Source: Cystobacter fuscus | GTDB taxonomy: Bacteria > Myxococcota > Myxococcia > Myxococcales > Myxococcaceae | Length of the DNA stretch: 64,000 nucleotides | Assembly: GCF_002305875.1 (NCBI RefSeq) | Contig: NZ_CP022098.1 | Location: 4,092,001 to 4,156,000 of the forward strand | Direction of reading: 5' to 3' | Part shown: piece by piece, positions 41,804 to 50,432 of the stretch | Numbering within the stretch: the stretch's first letter is position 1 | Layout: each line of letters starts with the position of its first letter | Position numbers and translations under genes: made by a program | The notes under the pieces: generated by a model | The model's input: only the letters and a program-made list of their open reading frames with translations | The model's database searches: none | What the model was told of the DNA's origin: nothing

Positions 41804-41861
41804 CTCCTACCCCTGGGCGAGCACGCCACCGCATGTGGCTCGAATCATTCTGAAACGACGA

Positions 41862-41893
41862 AAGGAAGGACGCCAGGGCTACCGTCCTTCCTT
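41862..41893 (-). terminator. Strong inverted repeat after the VWA-dockerin genes
   Basis: Perfect 11-bp arms AAGGAAGGACG / CGTCCTTCCTT with a 10-nt loop, 26 bp past the stop of the VWA gene (41919) and 59 bp before the M36 start. On the minus strand a T-rich stretch follows. It probably ends or attenuates the upstream transcript. Confidence 0.75.
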
Positions 41894-41918
41894 CCGCCTG
41901 AGACTTCCGCCGGGGCGC

Positions 41919-42929
41919 CTATTTGGTGATGAAGACAGAACTCGAGCCGCAGCCGGCTCCCTTGCCCTGGTTGTTCACGACGGTCGTGTAGTCGTAGTAG
42001 TCGACGACCTTGTCATTGTTGAAGTCCGCCGCGGGATTGCCGGGCGGAACGGTGGCTCCGTAGTTCGCGAGGACCTCGGAGTAGTCCGTGTTGTCCACGC
42101 AGAAGTCCTTGTTGGTATCACCCACGACCGGAGTGGGCTGCGAGTCCACGATCTGGGTGTAGACGCCACCGGAGTTCTGCGCCAGCGCCTGGAGGAACGA
42201 GTAGTAGTTCGCCAGCGTCGACGCGGAACTCGGCGCCATCGCCTGGCCCGCGGGGGAGTACTCGGGAGCGGAGGTCGATTCGCCCCGGAAGGTGATGTAG
42301 CCGCTCAGCACGGTCACGTTGAGCACCGCGGGGAAGAACGCTCCCGCGGGAGGAGGCGTGTTGGCATTACGGGTCGCGAACTTGTTGTAGACCTTCCACT
42401 CCCAGGAGTTCGTCGTGTAGGGCGGGTTCTCCAGCGCGCTGGAGGGGCCATAGCACTGGGTGCCAGACGGCGTGCTGTTCTCCTCACCATCGGAAACCAG
42501 CTTCACCACCTTCTTCGCCCTGTTGCCGAGGTCCGTCCTGTAGGTGAAGAGCGCGTCGATGGCATCGCAGACCGTATAGGCCAGGGGCGTGACGCCAACA
42601 CCCACACTCAGCTTGTTCAGGGTCGCGATCGTGGTCGTGGCGCTCGCGAACCCCTGCTCCTTGATGTAGGTGCTACCCTCGAAGGACCAGACGGCGAAAT
42701 AGTGGGGGATGGCGAGCGACAGGTTCACATATTCCTTGGCATTCAGGATCGCCGCCTGGAAGCGGGTCTGGCCATCAGTGCGCACGGCCGACATGGAACC
42801 ACTTCGATCCACGACGATGATGCTGTGCTGCTCGACGGGAAGCGGGGGGGGTTGCGCCAGCGCCTCGCCGGCCTGCATGACCAGGGTGAAAACGGCGACC
42901 GCCAACAATTGGAGGGTACCCTTCTTCAT
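41919..42929 (-). CDS. Exported VWA-domain protein with C-terminal dockerin
   Basis: Secreted protein of 336 aa. Signal peptide ends near residue 26 (GEALAQ). The VWA domain has an intact MIDAS (IIVVDRSGSMS at about 38-48, later SDGEENSTPSGTQCYGPSS). The last ~60 residues hold two calcium-binding F-hand repeats of the dockerin type: GDTNKDFCVDNTDYSEVL and ADFNNDKVVDYYDYTTVV. Dockerins bind cohesins in cellulosomes but also occur elsewhere; no cohesin is seen in this window. Start at 42929 (MKKGTLQL) with AAAGGAACG upstream. It follows its paralogue by 35 bp. Confidence 0.88.
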   Translation of the reverse strand: MKKGTLQLLAVAVFTLVMQAGEALAQPPPLPVEQHSIIVVDRSGSMSAVRTDGQTRFQAAILNAKEYVNLSLAIPHYFAVWSFEGSTYIKEQGFASATTTIATLNKLSVGVGVTPLAYTVCDAIDALFTYRTDLGNRAKKVVKLVSDGEENSTPSGTQCYGPSSALENPPYTTNSWEWKVYNKFATRNANTPPPAGAFFPAVLNVTVLSGYITFRGESTSAPEYSPAGQAMAPSSASTLANYYSFLQALAQNSGGVYTQIVDSQPTPVVGDTNKDFCVDNTDYSEVLANYGATVPPGNPAADFNNDKVVDYYDYTTVVNNQGKGAGCGSSSVFITK

Positions 42930-42964
42930 CTTCGTTCCTTTCGCTTTCCAGCGTGGACTGCGTT

Positions 42965-43960
42965 TCACCTGCCTACCGCGGGACTCGAGCCGCAACCCGA
43001 GCCATAATTGTTCACGACGATGGTGTAGTCGTAGTAATCGACCACGCCGTCATGGTTCACATCCGCGGCGGCGGGCGCGGGCGGAACCGTGTTTCCGTAG
43101 TGGGCGAGCACTAGGTAATAGTCGGTGTCGTTGACACAGTAATCCTGGTTGGTGTCCCCCTGGACGGGGACGGGGCTCGAGTCACCGATCGCCGTGAAGG
43201 TACCCCCCGAGTCCCTGGACACGCCCTGGAGAAACGTAAAGTAGTTGGAAGCCAACGTGGGGGGGGCGGACACCGCGCGCCTCCCCGTGGAGGACACCTC
43301 GCGAACCGGGCTCCCGGTTCCGGCGAAGCGGACGTAATCATACAAGACATTGACGTCGAACACCAGCTTGTATGGACCGGGATCATCCCTCAATGGATCC
43401 CCGGTCTTGAGCATGTTGCGGACCTTCCACTGCCAGGAATCCATCGTGAAGTTGGGATAGGGGCTGGTGCTGTCGGGGCCATGGCATTGGGAGCTGGGAG
43501 GCGTGCTGTTCTCCTCGCCATCGGAAACCAGACGGACCACCTTCTTCGCGTTGACCCCTGGCTCGTATTGCAGGAGCTCGTCGACCGCGTCACAGATGGC
43601 GTGGGCCAGGGGGGTCACCCCGTTGCCGGCGCTCAGGCGGTTCAGGGTCGAGAGCGTGGTCGCGGCATCCGCGAAGCCCTGCTCCTTGATGTAGCTGACC
43701 TCCTCGAAGGTCCAGACCGCGAAGGAACGGGGCCGTGACGAGGGCAGGTTGACGTACGCCCTGGCTTGTCTGATGGCCTCGGTGAACCGGGTCTGGCCAT
43801 TGGTTCGGTAGAGCTGCATGGAGCCACTGCGGTCGATCACGATGAGGACGTGCTCTTCACTGAAGGTTTGAGCCACCGCCTCTTCGGCCCGTGGCAGCAG
43901 CACGAGGGCCACGACCAGGAGCACGTGCGAGACCAACCTGGACATTGTCTGGGTCTTCAC
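42965..43960 (-). CDS. Exported VWA-domain protein with C-terminal dockerin (paralogue)
   Basis: Tandem paralogue of the gene at 41919, 331 aa. GTG start at 43960 with GGAGAGGGAA upstream; signal peptide ends near residue 30 (EEAVAQ). MIDAS intact (LIVIDRSGSMQ), then FAVWTFEEVSYIKEQGF, AICDAVDELLQYEPG and VSDGEENSTPPSSQCHGPDS. Two dockerin-type repeats at the C-terminus: GDTNQDYCVNDTDYYLVL and ADVNHDGVVDYYDYTIVV, followed by a short GSGCGSS tail. It begins 12 bp after the RCC1 gene. Metal-dependent adhesion is the usual VWA role; partners unknown. Confidence 0.88.
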   Translation of the reverse strand: MKTQTMSRLVSHVLLVVALVLLPRAEEAVAQTFSEEHVLIVIDRSGSMQLYRTNGQTRFTEAIRQARAYVNLPSSRPRSFAVWTFEEVSYIKEQGFADAATTLSTLNRLSAGNGVTPLAHAICDAVDELLQYEPGVNAKKVVRLVSDGEENSTPPSSQCHGPDSTSPYPNFTMDSWQWKVRNMLKTGDPLRDDPGPYKLVFDVNVLYDYVRFAGTGSPVREVSSTGRRAVSAPPTLASNYFTFLQGVSRDSGGTFTAIGDSSPVPVQGDTNQDYCVNDTDYYLVLAHYGNTVPPAPAAADVNHDGVVDYYDYTIVVNNYGSGCGSSPAVGR

Positions 43961-43972
43961 TTCCCTCTCCTC

Positions 43973-46219
43973 TCAAATGCCCAGGACGCGGACGGGCAGG
44001 GGGGTGTCGTTGCGCGTCCCGTCTCCGAGCTGGCCCTCGCCGTTGTAGCCCCAGGCCCAGGCCGAGCCGTCCGAGCGCAGCGCCAGCGTGTGGTAGTCCC
44101 CGGCGACCACGGACACCACGCCGCTCAGGCCCGTGACCCGTACCGGTGTGTTGCGATTGACGAGCGTTCCATCCCCGAGCTGGCCGTCGAAGTTGAACCC
44201 CCAGGCGCGCACCGTACCGTCCGAGTGCAGCGCCAGCGAGTGGTAGTGGCCGGCGGCCACGGACACCACGCCGCTCAGGCCCGTCACCTGTACCGGCGAG
44301 GGCCTGTTGAGCGCCGTCGTCCCCTCCCCGAGCTGGCCCGAGCCGTTGTAGCCCCAGGTCCACACCGTGCCGTCCGAGCGCAGCGCCAGCGAGTGGTAGC
44401 CTCCGGCGGTCACGGACACCACGCCAGACAGCCCCGCCACCTGCACGGGCTGGATGTGCCAGGCGTACGAGCCATTGCCGAGCTGGCCGTCGAAGTTGTA
44501 GCCCCAGGTCCACACCGTACCGTCCGAGCGCAAGGCCAGTGAATGGCTGTCTCCGGCCGCCACGGCCACGATTCCGGACAGTCCCGCCACCTGCACGGGT
44601 TGGGTCCTGTCCGTGGTCGTTCCATCTCCGAGCTGTCCGTAGCGATTGAAGCCCCAGGCCCACACCGTGCCGTTCGAGCGCAGGGCCAGCGCGTGGTAGT
44701 TGCCAGCCGCCACGGCGGAGACACCGGACAGCCCCACCACCTGCACGGGCCGGGCCCTGTCCGTGAGCGTCCCATCCCCGAGCTGCCCATACTCGTTGAC
44801 GCCCCAGCTCCACACCGTGGTGTCGGCCTTGAGCACCACGGTGTATTTGAATCCGGCCGAGACGGCCACGCCCCCATTCAGGCTCAGGGGGGCGGCGACG
44901 AGGCTGTCGACGCCCGTCCCATTGCCGAGCTGTCCGTTGTAGTTGTCACCCCAGACCCATACCGAGCCGTTCGAGTCCAACACCACGGAGTGGAGCTGGC
45001 CGGACGTCACGTCCGCCCTGCCCAACGAGAGCCACGACACCTTCACCGCGGCGCTCCGGGGATTGAACGTGCCATCCCCGAGCTGTCCGAAGACGTTGTC
45101 ACCCCAGGCCCACACCGTGCCGTCCGAGCGCAGCACGAGCGAGTGCTTGTACCCCGCCACCAGGGTGACGCCTCCACTCAGGCCCGACTGCACGGGCACG
45201 CGGCTGCTGGTGGTCGTCCCGTTGCCGAGCTGACGGTAGCGATTGTCGCCCCAGGCCCACACCGCGCCGTCCGCGCGCACCGCCAGCGAGTGGTAGTTGC
45301 CGGCGACCAGCGTCATCACGTCGCCCAGGGCCACCTGGACGGGCTGGAGCCGGTTGGTGTTCGTCCCATCTCCGAGCTGGCCATAGGTATTGAGACCCCA
45401 GGCCCACACCGTGCCATCCGAGCGCAGCGCCACGGTGTGGGAGGAGCCGGCGGAGAGGGTCACCACCCCGCTCAGGTTCGACACCTGCACCGGCACGCTC
45501 CTCGTGGCCGTCGTGCCATCCCCGAGCTGGCCAAAGCGGTTGTCGCCCCAGCCCCACACCGTGCCATCCGAGCGCAGCGCCAGCGAGTAATAGCCTCCGG
45601 CCACCACGGCGATGATGTTGTTCAGGCCCGTCACCTGCACGGGCAGCGGGCTACTGGTCGCCGCCACGTTCCCGAGCTGGCTGTAGCGGTTGTCGCCCCA
45701 GGCCCACACCGTGCCGTCCGAGCGCAGCCCCAGGGCATGAGAGAACCCGGAGCCAAGCGAGACCACCCCGCTCAGGTTCTTCACCTGCACCGGCACGGGG
45801 CTGGCGGTGTTCGTCCCGTTGCCGAGCTGGCCGCTGTAGTTGTCACCCCAGGCCCATACCGTGCCGTCCGAGCGCAGCCCCAGGGAGTGATAGTCCCCGG
45901 AGGCCACGGACACCACTCCACCCAGGTTCGACACCTGCACCGGCGTGGGCGTGTCGGTGAGCGTCCCGTTGCCGAGCTGGCCCTGACGGTTGTATCCCCA
46001 GGCCCACACCGTCCCATCCGAGTGCACGCCCACCGAGTGGTACTGACCCAGCGCCAGCCTCGCGGCGGCGGGCCGGCCCCCGAGGGGTGAGCGCATCCGC
46101 CCCAGGAGGGGCTCCTCCATTCCGGGTGCCGACCCACAACCCGTCACGAGTCCCGTGCCGAGCAGCACCGCCAACGTCAGACACACGATCCGTGTTCCGG
46201 GGGATTGCCTATCAGACAT
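43973..46219 (-). CDS. RCC1-repeat lipoprotein (14 repeats)
   Basis: Cell-envelope beta-propeller protein of 748 aa. A lipoprotein signal with LVTGC (Cys near 28) starts the protein; I begin at 46219 (MSDRQSPG) because the open frame upstream lies in the cytochrome gene. Fourteen RCC1 units of about 50 residues follow, each with the pattern (Y/S)HSLALRSDGTVWAWGxNxxGQLGxGT. Fourteen units would make two seven-bladed propellers. Bacterial RCC1 proteins serve in binding; no enzyme motif is present. One unit (GFKYTVVLKADTTVWSW) is more divergent. Flanked by the cytochrome and VWA genes with 12-24-bp gaps. Confidence 0.9.
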   Translation of the reverse strand: MSDRQSPGTRIVCLTLAVLLGTGLVTGCGSAPGMEEPLLGRMRSPLGGRPAAARLALGQYHSVGVHSDGTVWAWGYNRQGQLGNGTLTDTPTPVQVSNLGGVVSVASGDYHSLGLRSDGTVWAWGDNYSGQLGNGTNTASPVPVQVKNLSGVVSLGSGFSHALGLRSDGTVWAWGDNRYSQLGNVAATSSPLPVQVTGLNNIIAVVAGGYYSLALRSDGTVWGWGDNRFGQLGDGTTATRSVPVQVSNLSGVVTLSAGSSHTVALRSDGTVWAWGLNTYGQLGDGTNTNRLQPVQVALGDVMTLVAGNYHSLAVRADGAVWAWGDNRYRQLGNGTTTSSRVPVQSGLSGGVTLVAGYKHSLVLRSDGTVWAWGDNVFGQLGDGTFNPRSAAVKVSWLSLGRADVTSGQLHSVVLDSNGSVWVWGDNYNGQLGNGTGVDSLVAAPLSLNGGVAVSAGFKYTVVLKADTTVWSWGVNEYGQLGDGTLTDRARPVQVVGLSGVSAVAAGNYHALALRSNGTVWAWGFNRYGQLGDGTTTDRTQPVQVAGLSGIVAVAAGDSHSLALRSDGTVWTWGYNFDGQLGNGSYAWHIQPVQVAGLSGVVSVTAGGYHSLALRSDGTVWTWGYNGSGQLGEGTTALNRPSPVQVTGLSGVVSVAAGHYHSLALHSDGTVRAWGFNFDGQLGDGTLVNRNTPVRVTGLSGVVSVVAGDYHTLALRSDGSAWAWGYNGEGQLGDGTRNDTPLPVRVLGI

Positions 46220-46242
46220 GCACAGTCTCGAGGAAATGGCCG

Positions 46243-47388
46243 TCAGTGACGGCACCAGGTTTGCCCCTCGGGGTCCTTGCAACCATCCAACACCCAGCGC
46301 GCGATGATGCGCCGGAGCTCCAGGGGCAGCTCGACTCCGGCCATGGGCATGCCAGGTCGCGCGGCGACGAGCCCGTGCTCGGCCTCCAGCGCGCGCGTCT
46401 CCAACCGACGCCAGAATTCCTCGCCGGATTTGCGGCGCAGGTAGGCCTTCAGGCCCTCCGCATCCGCGGTGAAGGCGCTCGCGGCGCGTGGGCTGGTCGC
46501 GTGACAATGGACGCAGGTGGCGTCCCGGAAGAACGGTCCCCAGAGATAACCCAGCATCGCGGGCGGCAGCTCCCTGGGGACGGCCACGTCCTCCAACTTC
46601 AGTCGGGAGACTCGCACGTCCAGCTCCCGTTCCGCCTCGGTCCTCATCTCCCCGAACAGCCGGTACAGGAGCTTCGCCTCGTCGGTGGAGAGGGGCACCA
46701 CGGGCATGGTGCGCGCTTCTCGAGGCGAGTGGACCTTCCCGGCCGTGTAGGCTTGTAGCCACTCGGCGGTGTAGAGCCCCAGCGCCACACCACTCCGGCC
46801 CGCCACGGGCTTCGGGCCTCCATGGCAGATGAAGCAGCGGGTCGTCCACAGCACGTCGGCCTGGCGCCGCTCCTCCACGGTCAACTTCGCGGGTGCCTTC
46901 TCCCGGCCCGGCTGCCGCACTCCCAGGAGCTGGGCCACGGCCTTCAGCGCCCTGGGTTGGAGGGACGGGTAGGCCATCATCCGCGGCGCCCGGCTTCCCT
47001 CCTTGGGCGAGACGTCGCTCGGACGCTTCAGGAAGGCCGCGAGCCGCTCCCAGGACACCCGGGAAGTGGCCCCGCCGGGCTCCACGGACTCCGGGGCATT
47101 CATGTACGCCAGCGGAGAGGTGGCGAGCTGCGCCAGCTTCTCCTCACGCACGGGGACGGCGAAGTAGCGCCGGTCCGCCTGCCCCTTCTGGTGCCGCGCG
47201 GCCACGTCGTTCAGCTCCGCGTGGCAGCCATAGCATTGGCTGTCGGTCCAGTGCCCCAGGCCATTGGCGAAGCGAGACTTCGGCTCGTTGCGCCGGGCGG
47301 TATGGCACCCGATGCACTCGTCCACCTCCTGCTCGCCGGCGAAGGCTCCCATGCCCACGAGGAGGATGAGGACGAACGAGTACTTCAC
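46243..47388 (-). CDS. Exported multihaem cytochrome c (four CxxCH)
   Basis: Periplasmic or extracellular electron-transfer protein of 381 aa. Signal peptide ends near residue 18 (GAFAGEQ). Four haem c attachment motifs are visible: CIGCH (about 25), CYGCH (about 52), CFICH (about 180) and CVHCH (about 290). The first two are close together and the last two far apart, so this may be two fused domains, including a DUF/cytochrome region common in Myxococcota. No redox partner is encoded beside it. It starts by ATGA overlap with the small gene upstream. Confidence 0.88.
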   Translation of the reverse strand: MKYSFVLILLVGMGAFAGEQEVDECIGCHTARRNEPKSRFANGLGHWTDSQCYGCHAELNDVAARHQKGQADRRYFAVPVREEKLAQLATSPLAYMNAPESVEPGGATSRVSWERLAAFLKRPSDVSPKEGSRAPRMMAYPSLQPRALKAVAQLLGVRQPGREKAPAKLTVEERRQADVLWTTRCFICHGGPKPVAGRSGVALGLYTAEWLQAYTAGKVHSPREARTMPVVPLSTDEAKLLYRLFGEMRTEAERELDVRVSRLKLEDVAVPRELPPAMLGYLWGPFFRDATCVHCHATSPRAASAFTADAEGLKAYLRRKSGEEFWRRLETRALEAEHGLVAARPGMPMAGVELPLELRRIIARWVLDGCKDPEGQTWCRH

Positions 47389-47696
47389 TGCGTGCCTCCG
47401 GGGAGGGCGATGAGCCGTACCGACGAGGAATCCGCTTCCAGTTGGGCGATCTCCTGCACCACGTCACGGAAGTCCGCGGCCGTCGCCTGCTCCGGCTTCT
47501 GCTGACACTTCAGGTAGGCGTCCACCAGCACGTACCCGGACACCTTCCACTCCGTGGCCGTGGCCTCCGCGGGGGGCACACGCCGGAGGATGCAGGCCTG
47601 TATCTCCTTCTTGCTCTGCTCGGGCTCCACGCCGTCATTGCCAGGGCACGCGGTCCACCACACGAGCCCTCCCACGAGCCACACCTGTCTGGGCAT
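47385..47696 (-). CDS. Small putative lipoprotein, unknown function
   Basis: Protein of 102-103 aa. The N-terminus MPRQVWLVGGLVWWTACPGN has a hydrophobic stretch ending in a possible lipobox (WTAC, Cys 17), followed by a polar, helical domain (SKKEIQACILRRVPPAEATA, AADFRDVVQEIAQLEADSSS). Two further Cys could form a disulfide. Start at 47696; an upstream in-frame ATG at 47774 would mask the signal. Translationally coupled to the cytochrome gene by ATGA overlap, which suggests a joint function. Confidence 0.65.
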   Translation of the reverse strand: MPRQVWLVGGLVWWTACPGNDGVEPEQSKKEIQACILRRVPPAEATATEWKVSGYVLVDAYLKCQQKPEQATAADFRDVVQEIAQLEADSSSVRLIALPGGTQ

Positions 47697-47782
47697 GATC
47701 AGCGCTCCCACGCCGGAGCGGCCACGGCGTTCGCCCTGGCTGTTCCTGGCGTCCTGTTGACGGGGATTGAGCATTCCGCGCC

Positions 47783-48607
47783 CTACCCGAACTGCAGCAC
47801 CAGCGGGTCTGGCGTGCAGATGTAGACGGGTTGGCCCGCCGTGGTGGTGGACATCGTGGCCGTCTGGGCGTTCAGGTCCAGCGTGAAGGCCTTGATGTAG
47901 GCCTCCCAGCCCACCTGGGGATCCGAGGTGACGAAGAGCGAGGGAGAGAGCAGGGCCAGCCGAGAGGACTCGAAGAGCACATCCCAGCTGTTGCCCGTCA
48001 GACCCGTGGAGGTGCTGGTCAGCACCTTGTCCGTCACGAGCCTCTGGTTGATGGGGGAGATGTTCAGCTTCTGGCTCGCCTTGTCACACAGAGGGATGGA
48101 CGCGCGCAGGGTGATGACCGGGCGCGAGTTGATGATGGCCAGCACCTCCGCCTCGCTCTCACTCATGAAGAAGAGGCTCAGGCTGCACGCGATGGGGTAG
48201 TTGCCCGCGAGGATCCTCGGCGTGTAGCCCGCCGGCATGTAGGACAGCAGGTTCGCGATCTCCTCCGTCGGCTGGCAGGCGGTGGCCGGAGGCAGCACCT
48301 TCGCGTCGGTGATGCCGTACTGGGAGATGAAGCCGTTGTAGAGGTTCTGCCGGTGGGCCTTCGGGAACAGGTTGACGATGAGCTTGCGCATCCCACTGAC
48401 GTTGGTGGGCGACCCGTTCGGAACCTGCTCGTAGCTCGTGTAGTAGACGGGACCCCGGTTCATGCCCACGTACGGCACGAACACCATGTCGGACTGCTCG
48501 ATGGTGCGCGCGTAGTCGAGCGGCGGATCGGTCTGGGCGTGCGCGGCTGGCGCCACGAAGGTGAGCAGGCCCAGTACGGCTGCGGAAAGGACGTAGGGTA
48601 GACGCAT
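47783..48607 (-). CDS. Exported protein of unknown function
   Basis: Protein of 274 aa with a clear Sec signal peptide (cleavage after APAAHAQ, about residue 25). The mature part is strand-rich and has six or so Cys, probably disulfide-bonded outside the cytoplasm (ACQPTEEIANLLSYMPAG, YPIACSLSLFFMSESEAE, LCDKASQKLNISPINQ). I recognise no domain. It lies 90 bp after the 427-aa gene with a strong hairpin between them. Confidence 0.7.
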   Translation of the reverse strand: MRLPYVLSAAVLGLLTFVAPAAHAQTDPPLDYARTIEQSDMVFVPYVGMNRGPVYYTSYEQVPNGSPTNVSGMRKLIVNLFPKAHRQNLYNGFISQYGITDAKVLPPATACQPTEEIANLLSYMPAGYTPRILAGNYPIACSLSLFFMSESEAEVLAIINSRPVITLRASIPLCDKASQKLNISPINQRLVTDKVLTSTSTGLTGNSWDVLFESSRLALLSPSLFVTSDPQVGWEAYIKAFTLDLNAQTATMSTTTAGQPVYICTPDPLVLQFG

Positions 48608-48643
48608 GGAAGTGGGGGGGGGCGGGAGGAGGAGAGGAAAAGA

Positions 48644-48678
48644 GGGGCGGGAACTCTCCGCGTGGAGAATCCCGCCCC
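48644..48678 (-). terminator. Attenuator-like hairpin between two secreted-protein genes
   Basis: GGGGCGGGA ... CCCGCCCC arms with an inner CTCTCC/GGAGA(A) pairing form a GC-rich hairpin of about 35 nt. On the minus strand it is followed by CTCTTTTCC, so it could act as a partial terminator downstream of the 427-aa gene, lowering expression of the genes that follow. Confidence 0.6.
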
Positions 48679-48697
48679 CCGGCTCACGTCTTGATGA

Positions 48698-49981
48698 CTA
48701 CTGGCCCACCAGCGCGCGGCAGCCCGGATCGTTCATGTTCCAGGTCACGCGGCCCTGCTCGAACCCGCCCAGGAGGCAGGACACGTTGAGCGCGGTGGGA
48801 GCCTGGAAGTCCGTCGGGCCCGGGTTGTACTGGACGTAGACCACCTCGTTCTTCTCGAGGATGAGCTTCTCGTAGTTCGCACGCAGGGTGAAGATGGACG
48901 ACGTCTGGGTGGACACCTGGCCGTTGACCGGCGTGGTGTACTTGCGCACCTCGTTGAACAGCTCGTCCTGGAGCCGCTTCTGCACGGCGTTCACCACGTT
49001 GATGAAGTTGGCGTCATTGGGCGCCGTGGGGCCCCAGGTGCCGTTGGACTGCAGGTACTCGATGCGGATGCCGCACTCGTTCTCCGCCGAGCACTGCACC
49101 AGGCGCTGGAAGAAGGCGCGGACCTCGATGTCCACACACGAGCTGAGGTGGAAGGCGGCGAAGGCGCTGGCCTGCTCGAAGAGGGACTTCCAGTTGATGT
49201 GGAAGCGCGCCTGACGGGTCAGCTCGCTGGTCTTGATCTCCCAGTCGATCTTCGCCGACAGGACGTTGTCCCACTGGGCGCCCGTGGCCAGGAACGTGCG
49301 CAGCTGGTTGGTCCAGCCGGGCAGCGTGGTCGCCTGGAAGGAGATGTCCTGCGCCACGACACTGCCATTGAGCGCGGGCAGGCTGTTGAACTTGTACATC
49401 ACGTTGGTGTCGAGGTCGTACGGCTGGGTCGGATCCTGGTGGGTGAAGCACTTCGGGACGGTGATCGTCCGGGTCTCTCCCGTCGTCGGGTTGGTGATCT
49501 GGAGGGTCTCCTTCTCACACTTGACCTCGACGCGGCCATTGGGGGGCGCATAGCCAGAGAGCAGGAACTTGGTCTGGGCCTTGGTCGCCGGAGCCGGGGC
49601 GATGCGCAAGCCCTTCGCGGTCGCCTCGCTCTGCAGCAGGTTGAGCGCGCCCAGGTCGCTGGTGGTGGAGAGCGAGCCACCCAGGTTGGTCAGCTCCTCA
49701 CCCGCGAAGAAGCCAAACGACGGGTAATAGGCGGACGCCTGGAAGCGCGGGATGGGCGAGGTGCTCGACGGCGACTGCACGGCCACTCCACCGCGACGTG
49801 GCACGTAATAGACGAGCTTGGTGTCATCCGTGTCACCCAGCAGGATGAAGGCATCCTGCACGGTGGCGGAGAAGTACTGAGACACGTTGCGGGCGGAGGG
49901 AGACATGGGCGCCGCGACGGCCTGGCCAGCGGTACCCACGGACAGCGCGATCACGGCGGCGGACAGCAATGCTTTCTTCAT
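48698..49981 (-). CDS. Exported protein of unknown function, first gene of the secreted island
   Basis: Protein of 427 aa with a signal peptide (cleavage after GQAVAA, about residue 24). AAGGAAGG lies at the right spacing before the ATG at 49981. Mature sequence has several Cys (VKCEKETLQI, VPKCFTHQDP, SSCVDIEVR, VQCSAENECGIRIEY, NVSCLLGG) and an amphipathic segment (FINVVNAVQKRLQDELFNEV). I find no known domain. The leading position and strong ribosome site suggest it is the most abundant product of the cluster; a structural or scaffold role is conceivable but unsupported. Confidence 0.72.
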   Translation of the reverse strand: MKKALLSAAVIALSVGTAGQAVAAPMSPSARNVSQYFSATVQDAFILLGDTDDTKLVYYVPRRGGVAVQSPSSTSPIPRFQASAYYPSFGFFAGEELTNLGGSLSTTSDLGALNLLQSEATAKGLRIAPAPATKAQTKFLLSGYAPPNGRVEVKCEKETLQITNPTTGETRTITVPKCFTHQDPTQPYDLDTNVMYKFNSLPALNGSVVAQDISFQATTLPGWTNQLRTFLATGAQWDNVLSAKIDWEIKTSELTRQARFHINWKSLFEQASAFAAFHLSSCVDIEVRAFFQRLVQCSAENECGIRIEYLQSNGTWGPTAPNDANFINVVNAVQKRLQDELFNEVRKYTTPVNGQVSTQTSSIFTLRANYEKLILEKNEVVYVQYNPGPTDFQAPTALNVSCLLGGFEQGRVTWNMNDPGCRALVGQ

Positions 49982-50432
49982 GGTTTGAGGCCTTCCTTAT
50001 CAATGACACATCAGTCATGCCTGGAGGGCACACCACTCCCGTGTCTGTTTGCCCGAGAGCGCACAAACCTGTCGCCGCCGTCCGGTCACTCGTTAGAGAA
50101 CGCGGTTCGAGTACTGGAACGGTGCATGCAAGATACAAACGCACAGGGCCGCCCACGCGGACTCACGTCAGCGCGGAACCTGCCTGGGTGACGACGTGAC
50201 GGAATCCCCCTCCGATCCAAGGAGAAGCAGCTTTGCTTGGACAAGTTGCACCATACACATTACCAAATGTGACTGCGAGTGGAAATTTAGTAATCCCGCA
50301 TTCTCATGTAAATTTTCCGTTCCAATGAAATCGGCTCTCGAGGGGAGTGCTCGATTCGGTGACGTGGTGTTCACACAAGGGTTGCAGGACTTCACTCGCG
50401 GAACGTGAGCCCTCGGGCCTCCGTGGCCGCGC
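49982..50432. other. Intergenic region between secreted island and NRPS cluster
   Basis: This 451-bp stretch contains an AT-rich island (about 50225-50340) unusual for the genome. It has the inverted repeat GGAAATTTA (50281-50289) / TAAATTTTCC (50309-50318). It should hold the promoter of the 427-aa gene and the end of the NRPS transcript. No gene is recognised. Confidence 0.55.

Noticed and set aside
43973-46219. Repetitive DNA that could be a CRISPR or satellite
   Set aside because: The ~150-bp period is explained by RCC1 protein repeats in one open frame.
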